Assembly (NCBI RefSeq): GCF_002177135.1
Contig: NZ_MWPH01000001.1
Location: 1-64,000, forward strand
DNA from: Natronolimnobius baerhuensis
GTDB taxonomy: Archaea; Halobacteriota; Halobacteria; Halobacteriales; Natrialbaceae
Direction: 5' to 3'
Length of the DNA stretch: 64,000 nucleotides
Below are positions 34,000 through 44,343 of the stretch, piece after piece; position 1 is the stretch's first letter, and each line of letters starts with the position of its first letter. The translations under genes and the position numbers were made by a program. Below the pieces are notes generated by a model. The model saw nothing but the letters and a program-made list of their open reading frames with translations, had not been told where the DNA came from and did no database searches.

Positions 34000-35199
34000 A
34001 TGTCGGATTCGATGGACTATTTCGGAACGGAGAACGAAATCTTCCGGAACAAGGAGCTGCTGCAGGTCTCACACCTCCCCGACGGTGATCGAATCATCGG
34101 TCGTGAGGACGAACTAACGAATCTCGCGAACGCGATCAAGCCCGCGACGCGTGGGAATACGCCAAACAACGTCCTCGTCTACGGAAAGACGGGCACTGGC
34201 AAATCGCTGTGCTCGAAGTTTATCACGAATCAGGCAATCGACCGCGCCAAGCAAAATGATATCTCGATTGGCGTCGCCTACGTCGACTGTCTGCAGGAAT
34301 CAACCGAAACGCAGGCCGTCCAGTCGGCTGGCCATCGGCTCAACGACAAAGCCGAGACGGACATTTCGATCCCTCACTCGGGGCTGAGCACAGCCGAGTA
34401 CTACCGTCGGCTCTGGCAGATCATCGACACGCGCTACGACGTCGCCTTGATCATCCTCGACGAAGTCGACAAGATCGAAGACGACGATATCCTGATGCAA
34501 CTCTCGAGAGCCGTCGAATCCGGGAAACTCACCTCGAGTACGGTTGGCGTCATCGGCATTTCGAACAAGGTCCGGTACAAGGATTCACTCGACGAACGCA
34601 TCAAGTCGAGTCTGTGTGAACGCGAGTACGTCTTCTCGCCCTACGATGCGACCCAGATCCGCGAGATTCTCCGCTCGCGCTCCGACGCATTCCACGAGGG
34701 CGTCCTCGAGGACGGCGTCGTTCCCCGCGTCGCCGCCCTCGCGGCCCGCGAACACGGCGACGCGCGCAAGGCAATCGACATTCTCCGCTTTGCGGGCGAG
34801 ATCGCCGAGGAGAACGACCGCGAGCGCGTGACCGAGTCGTGCGTCGATCAGGCCCACGAACGCGAGGAGACGAGCCGGCTGGCCGAACTCATCTCCAAGA
34901 GTCCGAGTCACGCGAAACTCGTCCTCGAGGCCATGGCGTTGCTCACCCAGCAGAAAGAGGGGACTGACGTGCCGGTGCGGACGAACGAGGCCTACGAACT
35001 CTACAAGCGCCTCTGTGATCGCGATCAGTCTGACCACCTGAAGCTCCGTCGGGTTCGGGATATCCTCTCGGAACTCGAGTTTCTCTCGATCATCGAACAG
35101 GAGCGCAAGTGGGCGGGGAAGGGAAAGGGTAACTACATGGAGAATCGGCTGATTGACGATCCCGAAGTGATTATCGCCGCGTGTAACGAGTCGGACTGA
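34000..35199 (+). CDS. orc1: Orc1/Cdc6 family replication initiator
   Basis: The 399-residue protein starts MSDSMDYFGTENEIF. The AAA+ core has Walker A YGKTGTGKSLCSKF, Walker B ALIILDEVDKIEDD, sensor 1 VGVIGISNKVRYKDSL and sensor 2 in the AREHGDARKAIDILRFAGEIA helix. A C-terminal winged helix (RLCDRDQSDHLKLRRVRDILSELEFLSII) binds origin DNA. The nine TACAGCGG boxes just upstream are its likely binding sites. Whether this is the main origin of the chromosome or a secondary one cannot be seen from this window. Confidence 0.96.
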   Translation: MSDSMDYFGTENEIFRNKELLQVSHLPDGDRIIGREDELTNLANAIKPATRGNTPNNVLVYGKTGTGKSLCSKFITNQAIDRAKQNDISIGVAYVDCLQESTETQAVQSAGHRLNDKAETDISIPHSGLSTAEYYRRLWQIIDTRYDVALIILDEVDKIEDDDILMQLSRAVESGKLTSSTVGVIGISNKVRYKDSLDERIKSSLCEREYVFSPYDATQIREILRSRSDAFHEGVLEDGVVPRVAALAAREHGDARKAIDILRFAGEIAEENDRERVTESCVDQAHEREETSRLAELISKSPSHAKLVLEAMALLTQQKEGTDVPVRTNEAYELYKRLCDRDQSDHLKLRRVRDILSELEFLSIIEQERKWAGKGKGNYMENRLIDDPEVIIAACNESD

Positions 35200-35256
35200 C
35201 ACCCGTCCGCGCTCGAGTGGGGTGGCTTTACGTCTGTGTTCTGCGAACCCGTTGGT

Positions 35257-36087
35257 ATGTATGGCGTGCTGACCGACGACCGTGAACTGGCGCAAGCAGG
35301 CGTCGGTGACCGGCCACACTTTTTCGCAGAGGCCGTCGATGGGACGCGTCGCGAACCGCTCGAGGCGGCAATCAACGCCGTTGCCTGCTGGGGCGATACG
35401 GCGACGGTTCGAGACGACCCGACACGGGCTGCCGTGACCGCCGACGGAGTTCGTGCAACACCCGATGCTCGCGGGCATCACTGGGGGACTGTCTGTCCGA
35501 GTGATTCCGAGTACCGCGAGGCGCTGCTCGAGCGAATCGAACGCGTCGGCAGCGTCGGCGACGTTCGACTCACGACGGTCGGCGTTCCCGGCGCATCGTT
35601 CTGTCACTGCGAGCGCTGTGATCACGCGTTCGATGAGAGCGACCACACCGACCGCGGAGTCTGGCGGGCAGCGCTCATCACGGCGTTCGTCGCTGACGCT
35701 GCCGAGCGCGTCACCGGCGACCTGCTCGTGACCTTGTATCCGGATCCGTATCCCGGCCACCTGCGCGAGCGGACCGGTCTCGAGCCGGCTGCACTCGAGC
35801 CACACGTCGACGGCTTCGTCGTCCCCCTCTGTGGCGTCGGCTACGGGACGACCTACTGGGTCGAGTCACTGGCACAGGGGTTTGCAAGCGAACTCGAGGG
35901 CCTGGACGTCCCGCTCACGATTCAACTCTCAGCGGCCGACACCGAGGCCGACCGGCTTGCAGAGCTGACCCAACAACTCGAGCCCTATGCTGACCGGTTC
36001 GTCTACGGGACCCACCCTGACGATGCAGCGACCGTCCGGGATGTGATTCGGCGTCTGTCCGGAGCCAACGTGCACACCCCCGCCTAA
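35257..36087 (+). CDS. Hypothetical protein, probable TIM-barrel-like
   Basis: The 276-residue protein starts MYGVLTDDRELAQAGVGD. It is soluble and acidic. Segments such as VRLTTVGVPGASFCHCERCDHAF (CHCERC is a cysteine cluster) and LLVTLYPDPYPGHL, then VDGFVVPLCGVGYGTTYWVESLA, alternate strand-like and helix-like parts. This is compatible with a glycosidase-type barrel, but no family is recognised. It follows orc1 by 57 bases on the same strand, so it may share its transcript. Confidence 0.75.
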   Translation: MYGVLTDDRELAQAGVGDRPHFFAEAVDGTRREPLEAAINAVACWGDTATVRDDPTRAAVTADGVRATPDARGHHWGTVCPSDSEYREALLERIERVGSVGDVRLTTVGVPGASFCHCERCDHAFDESDHTDRGVWRAALITAFVADAAERVTGDLLVTLYPDPYPGHLRERTGLEPAALEPHVDGFVVPLCGVGYGTTYWVESLAQGFASELEGLDVPLTIQLSAADTEADRLAELTQQLEPYADRFVYGTHPDDAATVRDVIRRLSGANVHTPA

Positions 36088-36155
36088 TCGACGTGCACTT
36101 TCCCACCTGAGCCGTTCCCACACTACTTTATTCCACGCGCTCACAGTCTCTGGTC

Positions 36156-36560
36156 ATGCCGCAGTTCGAACGACGCGTGAGTCTCGCCATCGGTGTCCTC
36201 TTTCTTGCAACCTTCGGGTGGTCGCTGTGGTCCAGTCTCGAGGTGCTGCTCGATGGATTGGATTCGACAACGGCACTCCTGACGCTCGCTGGCGGTGGAC
36301 TGATGCTGTTGGCGGGGATAACGTTCGTCGTTGCAGGTGTCGTCGATCAGCTGTCGGTCGGAACGCAGACGCTCGAGTGGTGGCAGATCCAGAGCGTTGG
36401 CTACGTCGCGATTGGGTTGTATATGGCCATTTCCGGCATCGTCCAGGCACCGCTGTCACTTCTCGGAGGCATGCTCCTGCTCGGTGGGGCAGCCATCATC
36501 GTCTTCGGACTCGTTCGCGCACGTGCGGGGCCGCCGACGGATGACGCGACTGCGGTGTAG
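36156..36560 (+). CDS. Hypothetical four-helix membrane protein
   Basis: The 134-residue protein starts MPQFERRVSLAIGVLFLAT. It has four hydrophobic helices (about residues 9-28, 38-60, 78-96, 99-118) and a short Thr/Asp-rich C-terminus. No motif known. Its stop abuts the stop of the convergent SWIM gene. Confidence 0.7.
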   Translation: MPQFERRVSLAIGVLFLATFGWSLWSSLEVLLDGLDSTTALLTLAGGGLMLLAGITFVVAGVVDQLSVGTQTLEWWQIQSVGYVAIGLYMAISGIVQAPLSLLGGMLLLGGAAIIVFGLVRARAGPPTDDATAV

Positions 36561-36917
36561 TTACAGCAACTCGCGGACTTCCGAGTACCACATGTCGTGG
36601 TAGTCGACGTGGCCGACACGGCGGGCGATGGCGACCGCGAGGGCATGCCAGCACAGCTCTGTCGGATCCTCATCGTCCAGATTGTACTCGCTGTCCTTGC
36701 AGGTACAGCCACCGTCTTCGACGATGTACTCGTCATCGTAGCCGACGACAATCGTAAAATCTTGGTAGGCTTTGACGCGACCCTCGCCGACGGCCTCGAT
36801 GGCGCGAACCCCACGGTCGCCGTGCAGACGCGAGATCTGATCGACGAGATCCGGCGTCAACTCGCCTGCCTCCTCGAGGTCGGCTTGCCACTGCTCGACG
36901 GGGTTCGCGTTCGACAC
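36561..36917 (-). CDS. SWIM zinc finger protein
   Basis: The 118-residue protein has a SWIM-type zinc motif CxC-(n)-Cx[18 protein letters not shown] followed by [16 protein letters not shown] domains occur in DNA- and protein-binding proteins. A preceding helical and beta region ([21 protein letters not shown]) fits the usual SWIM frame. It is divergent from trm1 across 109 bases. Function unknown. Confidence 0.85.
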   Translation of the reverse strand: MSNANPVEQWQADLEEAGELTPDLVDQISRLHGDRGVRAIEAVGEGRVKAYQDFTIVVGYDDEYIVEDGGCTCKDSEYNLDDEDPTELCWHALAVAIARRVGHVDYHDMWYSEVRELL

Positions 36918-37026
36918 GTTCGTGACTGTGTCCCGGACTGTAAAATCGGTTCGGTTGTCCCGCGCTTATTCTGTGGGTCATGCCTCAGCGCCAGTCGACA
37001 ATCACGGCGCTTTTCGCGTTCCCGCG

Positions 37027-38160
37027 ATGAGACGCAGTATGCGCGTCACCGAGGGTGGACTTGAACTCGAGGTCCCCGGCGAACAGACCGAGGGCATCGA
37101 GGAGTCGGTCTTTTATAATCCGCGCCAGGAGTTGAATCGGGATCTGACGATTGCGACGCTGCGAGCCTTCCGCGAGCGCGAAGAGCGCGCCGAGAGCTAT
37201 CTCGATGCGATGACCGCAAGCGGCATCCGCGGCGCTCGAGCAGCCGCTGACGACTGGGACGTGACCTGCTGTGACTTAGACTCCGAGGCAGTCGATCTGG
37301 CTCAAGAAAACCTCGAGCGCGTCGGCCTTGCCGAGGAGACGCGAGTCGAACACCGGAACGTCAACGCGCTCATGCACGACGAGGCGTTCGACGTGATCGA
37401 CCTCGACCCCTACGGCTCGCCGATGCCCTTTGCCGACGCGGCTTTTGCACGCTGTCGGGATCTGGTCTGTGTAACCGCGACCGACACCGCGCCGCTGTGT
37501 GGCGCACACTTCAACAGCGGCATTCGATCCTACAGCGCCGTCCCACAGAATACGGACTACCACGCCGAAATGGGTGTTCGAACCCTACTGTCGGCACTCG
37601 CGCGCAGCGCAGCGCGCTTCGATGTCGGGGTCGAACCAATTCTCACCCACGCCAGCAGCCACTACGTCCGCACCTATCTCGAGCTCGACCGGAAAGCCAG
37701 CGCGGCCGACGCCACCCTCAAGCACCTCGGCTACATCTCTCACTGCGAGGATTGCCTGTATCGCGAGGCCGAGTACGGCATGATCGCGGACCCACTCGAG
37801 TCCTGTCCCCACTGCGGCGGCGAGCGCATCCTCGTGGCTGGCCCGGTCTGGCTGGATGCCTACTGCGACTCCGAGTTCGTCGCCGAGGTCCGCGAGACGC
37901 TTCCGGATTCGTTTGGCACTGCTGAGAAGGGCCGAGAGCTCTGTCGAACGCTCGAGGACGAACTCGACGAGCCGACGCACTACGATCAGCATAAACTGTG
38001 TCGCACCTGGGGGCTACCGGCGAACGCGATGGACGACTTTCTCGCAGATTTGCGAGCAGCGGGCTATGAAGCCTCGAGCGCCCACTATGGCGGAACGACG
38101 TTCAAGACGGACGCGAGCGTCGGCGAGATTCGAACGGCGACCGAAGATGGACTTGTCTAA
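37027..38160 (+). CDS. trm1: tRNA (guanine(26)-N(2))-dimethyltransferase Trm1
   Basis: The 377-residue SAM enzyme methylates G26 of tRNA. The N-terminal [16 protein letters not shown], the SAM-binding [13 protein letters not shown] and the catalytic [16 protein letters not shown] are typical. The C-terminal region has a zinc-binding part (CEDC, CPHCGGE) and the ending [16 protein letters not shown]. The start is ATG 37027; ATG 37039 is a possible alternative. Confidence 0.96.
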   Translation: MRRSMRVTEGGLELEVPGEQTEGIEESVFYNPRQELNRDLTIATLRAFREREERAESYLDAMTASGIRGARAAADDWDVTCCDLDSEAVDLAQENLERVGLAEETRVEHRNVNALMHDEAFDVIDLDPYGSPMPFADAAFARCRDLVCVTATDTAPLCGAHFNSGIRSYSAVPQNTDYHAEMGVRTLLSALARSAARFDVGVEPILTHASSHYVRTYLELDRKASAADATLKHLGYISHCEDCLYREAEYGMIADPLESCPHCGGERILVAGPVWLDAYCDSEFVAEVRETLPDSFGTAEKGRELCRTLEDELDEPTHYDQHKLCRTWGLPANAMDDFLADLRAAGYEASSAHYGGTTFKTDASVGEIRTATEDGLV

Positions 38161-38178
38161 CGCGTACGGTACTCGCCG

Positions 38179-38382
38179 TCAGTCGTCGTCCTCAGCATAG
38201 AGCCTGACGAGTCGACACTCCGGGCAACAGACCGCCTGCAAGCGTGCGCTGTCCGAGACACCCAATTTTCCGAGCAGTCCATCTCGTTTTCCCGTTCTGA
38301 TCGTCAGTTTCATCCCCTCTCCGTCGCGGACGGGAGTCGGCTCCATCGTCACGCCACAGTCTGGGCACCGTCGCTGTTCCAT
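38179..38382 (-). CDS. Small CxxC zinc-ribbon protein
   Basis: The 67-residue protein begins MEQRRCPDCGVTMEPTPV and has a second CxxC (CPEC) near 53-56. A basic stretch (LTIRTGKRDGLLGKLG) lies between. It is divergent from the BrkB-type gene. Function unknown. Confidence 0.75.
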   Translation of the reverse strand: MEQRRCPDCGVTMEPTPVRDGEGMKLTIRTGKRDGLLGKLGVSDSARLQAVCCPECRLVRLYAEDDD

Positions 38383-38484
38383 ACGATAGAGTTACCGTGC
38401 CGACAGATAATGCCACGGTCCGTGACAGACTCGAGTTCGTGCCACACAATAACATATCTTTCTGGCCGCCTAACTGTGGGGTAC

Positions 38485-39819
38485 GTGATTGATCGTAGTT
38501 CTGCACTCGAGTACAGTCGTCGCGCCCTCGATATCGCCCGCACCGAACAGCTGACGCTCCTGTCTGCCGGTGTTGCCTTCTATGGCTTCCTTTCGCTCGT
38601 TCCGCTCATGTTGCTCGCTCTCGGGATCGCTGCATCGATTGGCGGTGAAACGCTCGCAGCCCGACTCACAGCCGCCGCTGGCGACGTTCTGACACCAACG
38701 GCACAGCAACTGCTCGCCGAGACGGTCCTCGATGAGGGTGGCCGTCAAAGCGCCACGATTGTCGGTGCTTTCGGTCTGATCTGGGGCTCGAGTCGCGTCT
38801 TCCGCGGGCTCGACCGCGCCTTTTCGAAGGTGTACGGCACCGCAGCGACGAAATCCCTGCTCGATACCGTCTGGGACGCCATGATCGTCTTTCTGGTGAT
38901 CTCAGGCGGTCTCGCGTTGGTCGGCATTCTCGAGATCGTGCTCCGATTCGTTCCGATTATCGATCTCGGTCCGGTTGGCCCGGTTCTGGTCCTCTTGGGA
39001 CTCGTCGTTACGTTCCTGCCGCTATACGTTGTGTTTCCGAACGCAAATGTCGGTATTCGCGAGGCGCTTCCGGGAACGGTTCTCGCCGCCGTCGGTTGGT
39101 TCGTGTTGAGTCGGGCGTTTACCGTGTACGCCTCGCTCGCATCCGAGCAGGTCATCTACGGCGCGCTCGGGGCTGTCTTTCTCGTGCTCATCTGGCTGTA
39201 TCTCGGCGCGATCATCCTCGTCTTCGGTGCCGTCTGCAATGCCGTCCTCGCCGACCGTGAATTGGATCGGCAGCTACAAAGTCCCCGCGCTCGACAGGAT
39301 GAGGTAGAAGCGATGACTGACGACGCTACGGGTGGCGACGAGGGGGGTACGGATCCAGCAGATCGCTCGAGCACCAGCGATCAACCAACCGACTCGCAGA
39401 CACGCACCCACTCGCGCTCGAGTCCGAGTGCCCGGACCCGTGACCGTGCGGACGATCCGGCAGCACTCCGCGAGGAGATCGAACGCCTGCGCGACCGCGT
39501 CGAGGAGTTCGAGGGCAACGTCGAACGTCGAACAGTCGAGAAAGACTCGCTCGAGGGCGAACTCAAACGGTACGTCCGTCGACGCGTTCGCAGCGGCCAC
39601 GCCCATGGCTGGGGACCGTATCTCGTCTTGCTGTATGGAACGGCCATGAGCATCGCGGCGTTTTATTTCCTCGAGGGGATCTGGGCGATCCTCGCGATGT
39701 TTACCGTCTGGACGTCGACGCTCGGTGTCTACTTCCTGATGGTGCTGTTCGGTGCCGGCCTCTCGATTCTCGGCATTCCGGGTCGACTCCGGAACCGTAT
39801 CGGTGAGTGGCGCTCCTAA
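38485..39819 (+). CDS. YihY/BrkB-family membrane protein with coiled-coil insert
   Basis: The 444-residue protein (start GTG 38485; GTG 38476 is possible) has six N-terminal helices of the YihY/BrkB type (AGVAFYGFLSLVPLMLLALG, ASEQVIYGALGAVFLVLIWLYLGAIILVFGA), then a hydrophilic stretch of about 100 residues with a coiled coil (REEIERLRDRVEEFEGN), and two further C-terminal helices. The C-terminal extension is unusual for this family. A TAACATATC (38451-38459) lies about 25 bases before the GTG, so the transcript is probably leaderless. Function unknown; the name RNase BN for this family is a historical error. Confidence 0.85.
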   Translation: MIDRSSALEYSRRALDIARTEQLTLLSAGVAFYGFLSLVPLMLLALGIAASIGGETLAARLTAAAGDVLTPTAQQLLAETVLDEGGRQSATIVGAFGLIWGSSRVFRGLDRAFSKVYGTAATKSLLDTVWDAMIVFLVISGGLALVGILEIVLRFVPIIDLGPVGPVLVLLGLVVTFLPLYVVFPNANVGIREALPGTVLAAVGWFVLSRAFTVYASLASEQVIYGALGAVFLVLIWLYLGAIILVFGAVCNAVLADRELDRQLQSPRARQDEVEAMTDDATGGDEGGTDPADRSSTSDQPTDSQTRTHSRSSPSARTRDRADDPAALREEIERLRDRVEEFEGNVERRTVEKDSLEGELKRYVRRRVRSGHAHGWGPYLVLLYGTAMSIAAFYFLEGIWAILAMFTVWTSTLGVYFLMVLFGAGLSILGIPGRLRNRIGEWRS

Positions 39820-40014
39820 GTCAGCGACGGCGCTGTGTCACATTTCCCACCAGTCTCTCCTCGCTGACTGCCGTTCGACGATCTCTCGGACTGCGTGTCC
39901 CATCTTCAGCCAAGTTGCATCGCTCGAGTACTCGAGCGAATCCGAAGAAAACGAGCTGTGCGGCCGAATACCGGCCGCGAGGCCGATCAAACGTGAGCGC
40001 TCACACTGACGTCG

Positions 40015-41367
40015 TTAGTACTTCTCGAGGTACCGGTCGAGTTCCCAGTCGGAGACGTCGATGAGGTACTCCTCGAACTCTTGGCTCTTGGCTTCGACGA
40101 ACTTCGGTGCGACGTGCTCGCCGAGGGCATCGTAGATGACCTCGTCATCTTCGAGTGCGTCGACGGCTTCGCCGAGGTTCGATGGCAGCGTGTCGATGCC
40201 GTACTCGTCGCGTTTTGCTTCGTCGAACTCGTAGATGTTCTCACGAACCGGGTCGGGACAGTCGAGATCGTTCTCGATGCCCTCGAGACCGGCGTGGATG
40301 AGTGCGGCGAGTGCGAGGTACGGATTACAGGACGGGTCGGGGAAGCGCGCTTCGATACGCGAGGCGGCCGGGACGCGGGCGGCCGGTTTCCGGATCAGCG
40401 CGGAGCGGTTGCGGTCGGACCAGGCGACGTAGACAGGGGCTTCGTAGCCGGGGACGAGGCGCTTGTAGCTGTTGACCGTCGGGTTTGCAACAGCGGTGAT
40501 TGCCGGTGCGTGCTCTAAGATACCGGCGGTAAAGGCGTGTGCCTCTTCGCTCAGGTTGAACTCGTCGTCGTCGTCGTGGAACGCGTTCTCGCCGTCTTCG
40601 AACAGCGAGATGTGCGTGTGCATGCCCGAGCCGTTGATCTTCGGGATTGGCTTCGGCATGAAGGTCGCGTGGTAGTCGTGCTGGGAGGCGATGGCGCGGA
40701 CGACAGTGCGGAAGGTCGCGACGTTGTCAGCCGTCGTCAGCGCGTCGTCGTACTCGAAGTTGATCTCGTGTTGGCCTTCAGCAACTTCGTGGTGGCTGGC
40801 CTCGATTTCGAAGCCCATCTCCTCGAGTCCGTAGATGATGTCGCGGCGAACGTCGCTGGCGAGGTCTTTCGGTGCAACGTCGAAGTAGCCGCCAGCGTCG
40901 TTGGTTTTCGTCGTCGCGCGGCCGTCTTCGTCTTCTTCGAACAGGAAGAACTCGGGCTCCGGCGCGGCGTTGACCGTATAGCCCATCTCCTCGGCGCGGT
41001 CGAGTGCGTTCTTGAGAACGCGACGCGGGTCGCCCTCGAACGGTTCGCCACTCGAGGTGTCATAGACGTCACAGATCATTCGTCCCGCGGCGCTGTCCTC
41101 GTTGTTGCGCCATGGGAGGACGGCGAAGGTTTCTGGGTCAGGAACCAGTCGCATGTCCGATTCTTGAATGCGAACGAACCCTTCGATAGACGACCCATCA
41201 AAGTAGATGCCCTCAGCAAATGCCTTCTCAGCCTGGCGGGCTGGGACGGCAACGTTCTTGACCGTCCCCAGGATGTCGGTAAACTGCAGTCGGAGGAAGT
41301 CAACGTCTTTCGCTTCAATCTCATCGAGTACCGCCTGTTCCGCCTCGCTGATGTTTCCGCTTGTCAT
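40015..41367 (-). CDS. glnA: Glutamine synthetase, type I
   Basis: Makes glutamine from glutamate, ammonia and ATP. The 450-residue protein has the catalytic [19 protein letters not shown] segment, [41 protein letters not shown] and the glutamate-binding GYFDVAPKD. It lacks the long insertion of GSI-beta forms and the typical adenylation Tyr loop (here [12 protein letters not shown]), so it is probably of the GSI-alpha type regulated by small effectors. The start is [10 protein letters not shown]. It is divergent from an lrp gene. Confidence 0.97.
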   Translation of the reverse strand: MTSGNISEAEQAVLDEIEAKDVDFLRLQFTDILGTVKNVAVPARQAEKAFAEGIYFDGSSIEGFVRIQESDMRLVPDPETFAVLPWRNNEDSAAGRMICDVYDTSSGEPFEGDPRRVLKNALDRAEEMGYTVNAAPEPEFFLFEEDEDGRATTKTNDAGGYFDVAPKDLASDVRRDIIYGLEEMGFEIEASHHEVAEGQHEINFEYDDALTTADNVATFRTVVRAIASQHDYHATFMPKPIPKINGSGMHTHISLFEDGENAFHDDDDEFNLSEEAHAFTAGILEHAPAITAVANPTVNSYKRLVPGYEAPVYVAWSDRNRSALIRKPAARVPAASRIEARFPDPSCNPYLALAALIHAGLEGIENDLDCPDPVRENIYEFDEAKRDEYGIDTLPSNLGEAVDALEDDEVIYDALGEHVAPKFVEAKSQEFEEYLIDVSDWELDRYLEKY

Positions 41368-41493
41368 CTTTCTAGTCGTCCTCTTCAAGAATCTCCGCTA
41401 CTAAAACCCTACTGCTCTCTGCAAATCTTCCGTCACTCGGCTGGAATTGTATATTCGTAAATTTCTAAAGGGTTGAACGAGTGGATGGATGTG

Positions 41494-41955
41494 ATGACGT
41501 ACGAAAATCTCGATGCAAAACTAGTAAACGCGCTTTTGGGCGATGGCCGTGCGAGTCTTCGGAGTCTCGCCGAGGACCTTGATGTCTCCGTGACAACCAT
41601 TTCGAACCACCTCTCAGATCTCGAGGATGAGGGCGTGATCGAAGGCTACACACCACGTCTCAATTACGACGCTGTCGGCTACGACGTCACTGCCGTGATC
41701 CAGTTGCAGGTCGAGGGGAACGCCCTGCCTGACGTCACTGACACACTGAGTGACCACGAACAGATGATCAGCGTCTACGAGGTCACCGGTGACTACGACG
41801 TAATCGCCATCGGCAAGTTCATGGACACTGATGGGATGAACGAACAGATCAAGTCCCTGCTCACCGATCCGGATATCAAAGCCTCGAACACGAGTGTCGT
41901 TCTCAACGCAGTCAGTGAGAACAAGCAGTTCGAACTCGAGGTCGACGAGCGCTAG
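41494..41955 (+). CDS. lrp: Lrp/AsnC-family transcriptional regulator
   Basis: The 153-residue protein has an N-terminal winged helix ([21 protein letters not shown] followed by [19 protein letters not shown]) and a C-terminal RAM ligand-binding domain ([36 protein letters not shown]). It is divergent from glnA across about 126 bases, so it probably regulates glutamine synthetase in haloarchaea (LrpA1-type). The start MTYENLDAK at 41494 is the family N-terminus; an in-frame ATG at 41485 is possible. Confidence 0.93.
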   Translation: MTYENLDAKLVNALLGDGRASLRSLAEDLDVSVTTISNHLSDLEDEGVIEGYTPRLNYDAVGYDVTAVIQLQVEGNALPDVTDTLSDHEQMISVYEVTGDYDVIAIGKFMDTDGMNEQIKSLLTDPDIKASNTSVVLNAVSENKQFELEVDER

Positions 41956-41987
41956 AGCACGCCACTCGCCCGGTATCGTCCCCGTCG

Positions 41988-43922
41988 TCAGTCGTCTTCC
42001 ATCAGCGCTTTCGCTGCCCGTTCTCGATCACCTGCCTGTGCACTCCACAGCGTCGCGTACTGGCCATCGGCCGCGAGCAGTTCGTCGTGACTCCCGCGTT
42101 CGACGATCTCTCCGTCATCCATTACGAGGATCGTATCCGCGTCTTTGACCGTCGAGAGGCGGTGTGCAATCGCAAGCGTCGTCCGATCCTCAGTGAGTTC
42201 GTCGATTGACTGTTGAATCAGCAACTCCGTCTTCGTATCGACCGCACTCGTCGCTTCATCGAGGATCAACACTGCCGGATCGGCGAGGACAGTGCGTGCG
42301 AGTGCGATTCGCTGTCGCTGTCCGCCGGAGAGTTTGACCCCACGCTCGCCGACTCGAGTGTCGTAGCCCTCAGCGAGGTCGGTGATGAACTCGTGGGCCT
42401 GGGCGGCTTTTGCGGCCGTTTTGACGTCCTCGTCGGTGGCGTCGAAGTGTCCGTAGCGGATGTTGTCCGCGATTGTGCCATCGAAGAGGAACGTATCCTG
42501 GCTGACGTAGCCGACTGCCGACCGAAGATCCGAGAGTGCAATCTCGCGAACATCGTGGCCATCGAGTCGGATGGTCCCGTCCTGGACGTCGTACAGTCGG
42601 AGCAGAAGTTTGAGCACTGTCGATTTTCCCGCCCCAGTCGCGCCGACGAACGCGACCGTCTCGCCCGGTTCGGCGTCGAAGGAGATATCTTCGATGACAG
42701 TCTCCTCGAAGGCCGTCTCGTCGCCCGATCCCGCCCGAACCTCGCTGTCCTCGTAGCTGAAGGAGACGTCTTCGTAGGCCACTTGGCCCTGGACCGGCTC
42801 GAGAGCCGCTGGCTCGTCCGGATCGTCGACGTGGACCGGAATGTCCATCAGGCCGAAAATGCGCTCGCTCGAGGCTTTGGCATTTTCGTACTGGTCGACG
42901 ATGTTCGACACTTCGGCGAGCGGGTCGACGATGCGCTGGGTGAGCATGAGGAAGATAACGAAATCGCCAACCGAGAGCGTGCCCGTCATCGGTCCCGGCG
43001 CGGTGTTTGTCGTGAGCCAGTAGCCTCCGACGAGGAAGGTCGCGGCGAAGGCGACGCCGGCGAGCAGTTCCATGCCCGGCCGGTAGATGTAACTCAGTCT
43101 GAGCACGTCCATTGTCCGCTCGAACATGTTCATCGAGGAGTCACTGACCCGCTCAACTTCGTAGGCCTCGCTCGAGGTCGTTTTTGTCAGGCTCATGCCG
43201 GCGATGGCGTTCTCGAGGCGCGTATTCAGTCGGCCGACGGACGAACGCTGGCGAACGTAGCGGGGTTCGACGACGCGCATGAACCAGAGCGTAAAGACGA
43301 CCATCGCGGGCACGGCAAACAGGGTGACGAAGGCGAGTTGCCAGTTGAGATAGAAGAGCACGGCCGCGATTCCGCCGACCATGACGATCAACCGGGCGGC
43401 GTTCATGATCGCGTTATCGAGGAACATCTCGAGGTTCTGGGTGTCGTTGTTGAGCACGGCCATGACCTCGCCGGTCTGTTTCTCGTCGAAGAAGGCCATA
43501 TCGAGTTGTTGCATCTTCTCGAAGGAGTCGACCCGGACGGTGTGCATCACGCTGTGGGCGAACAGATTCGCGGTGACGCCGTAAATCCAGGTAAAGACGG
43601 CGACGAGGAGAAACGAGATGATGATCGCGGCGACAGAGAACTGGAACTGTGCGATTTCTGCGGTTGGCAACCACGCACTCGGAACCAGCGGGAGGTCGAA
43701 CGCTTCCGCGTTTGGCGCGACAAAAATCGCGTCGATAGCGGTCCCCAGGATCAACGGTGGGATGAGACTCGCCATGCGGGCGATGAAGTTCGCGACCATC
43801 CCAACCGAAAAGTAGCCGAGATAGCCGGGTGCGTACTCGCGAAAGAGTCTCGTCAGCGGTCGGTCGACATCCTCACGATAGGCGTCAAACGGTGTTTCGT
43901 CCTCTGTGGTACTCACTGCCAA
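41988..43922 (-). CDS. ABC transporter, fused permease and ATPase
   Basis: The 644-residue half-transporter has an N-terminal six-helix membrane domain (about 35-330) and a C-terminal ATPase with Walker A GATGAGKSTVLKLL, signature LSGGQRQRIALARTVL and Walker B VLILDEATSAVD. It resembles MsbA/LmrA-type exporters; substrate unknown. The start is ATG 43922. It is convergent with lrp (33 bases between stops). Confidence 0.93.
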   Translation of the reverse strand: MAVSTTEDETPFDAYREDVDRPLTRLFREYAPGYLGYFSVGMVANFIARMASLIPPLILGTAIDAIFVAPNAEAFDLPLVPSAWLPTAEIAQFQFSVAAIIISFLLVAVFTWIYGVTANLFAHSVMHTVRVDSFEKMQQLDMAFFDEKQTGEVMAVLNNDTQNLEMFLDNAIMNAARLIVMVGGIAAVLFYLNWQLAFVTLFAVPAMVVFTLWFMRVVEPRYVRQRSSVGRLNTRLENAIAGMSLTKTTSSEAYEVERVSDSSMNMFERTMDVLRLSYIYRPGMELLAGVAFAATFLVGGYWLTTNTAPGPMTGTLSVGDFVIFLMLTQRIVDPLAEVSNIVDQYENAKASSERIFGLMDIPVHVDDPDEPAALEPVQGQVAYEDVSFSYEDSEVRAGSGDETAFEETVIEDISFDAEPGETVAFVGATGAGKSTVLKLLLRLYDVQDGTIRLDGHDVREIALSDLRSAVGYVSQDTFLFDGTIADNIRYGHFDATDEDVKTAAKAAQAHEFITDLAEGYDTRVGERGVKLSGGQRQRIALARTVLADPAVLILDEATSAVDTKTELLIQQSIDELTEDRTTLAIAHRLSTVKDADTILVMDDGEIVERGSHDELLAADGQYATLWSAQAGDRERAAKALMEDD

Positions 43923-44027
43923 CTCGCTATCCGTCGAACCCGTAAACTGCCTGCGATGGCGGCGAGTTACGCCGGTTGACGCCGGTTTCGACTTGAAATT
44001 GATGGCCCTGACGCACTCGACTGGTCC

Positions 44028-44168
44028 TCAGCGAACGTAGAGAATCGCAATCCCCAGTGCCAATAGGAGCACACCCCACCAGATCGAGTCGCCAGGCAGG
44101 GCGACCAACAACAGGGTGACGATTCCGGACGTGAATATCGACCAGCCGATTGTGGTCTGATAGGTCAT
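44028..44168 (-). CDS. 46-residue membrane microprotein
   Basis: The frame reads MTYQTTIGWSIFTSGIV and ends GIAILYVR then TGA (44028-44030). Two hydrophobic helices (about 8-25 and 29-44) are joined by PGDSIWWG. The length and composition fit small haloarchaeal membrane proteins. It lies between the thermosome and the ABC transporter genes, on their strand. Function unknown. Coding status is supported by an uninterrupted, helix-rich frame and an ATG start. Confidence 0.7.
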   Translation of the reverse strand: MTYQTTIGWSIFTSGIVTLLLVALPGDSIWWGVLLLALGIAILYVR

Positions 44169-44343
44169 GTGCGTTCTACGACAGCGAGCCACATTAGTTA
44201 CGCGGGTATCAGATTCGCTGTCTGTCTCGAGCGCGAGAACGGCTGTTCGAGAAACACTTCAATAGACTCAAAACGGGTTGCGAACGGTCGTGTTCGGGTA
44301 CGAGACGGTCGTGTGGGTGGTGGAAGGTGGTGTGGAGCCGAAC

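Noticed and set aside
42213-43979. A 588-codon frame opposite the ABC transporter gene
   Set aside because: The ABC transporter is a full-length recognisable protein; the plus-strand frame is a shadow.
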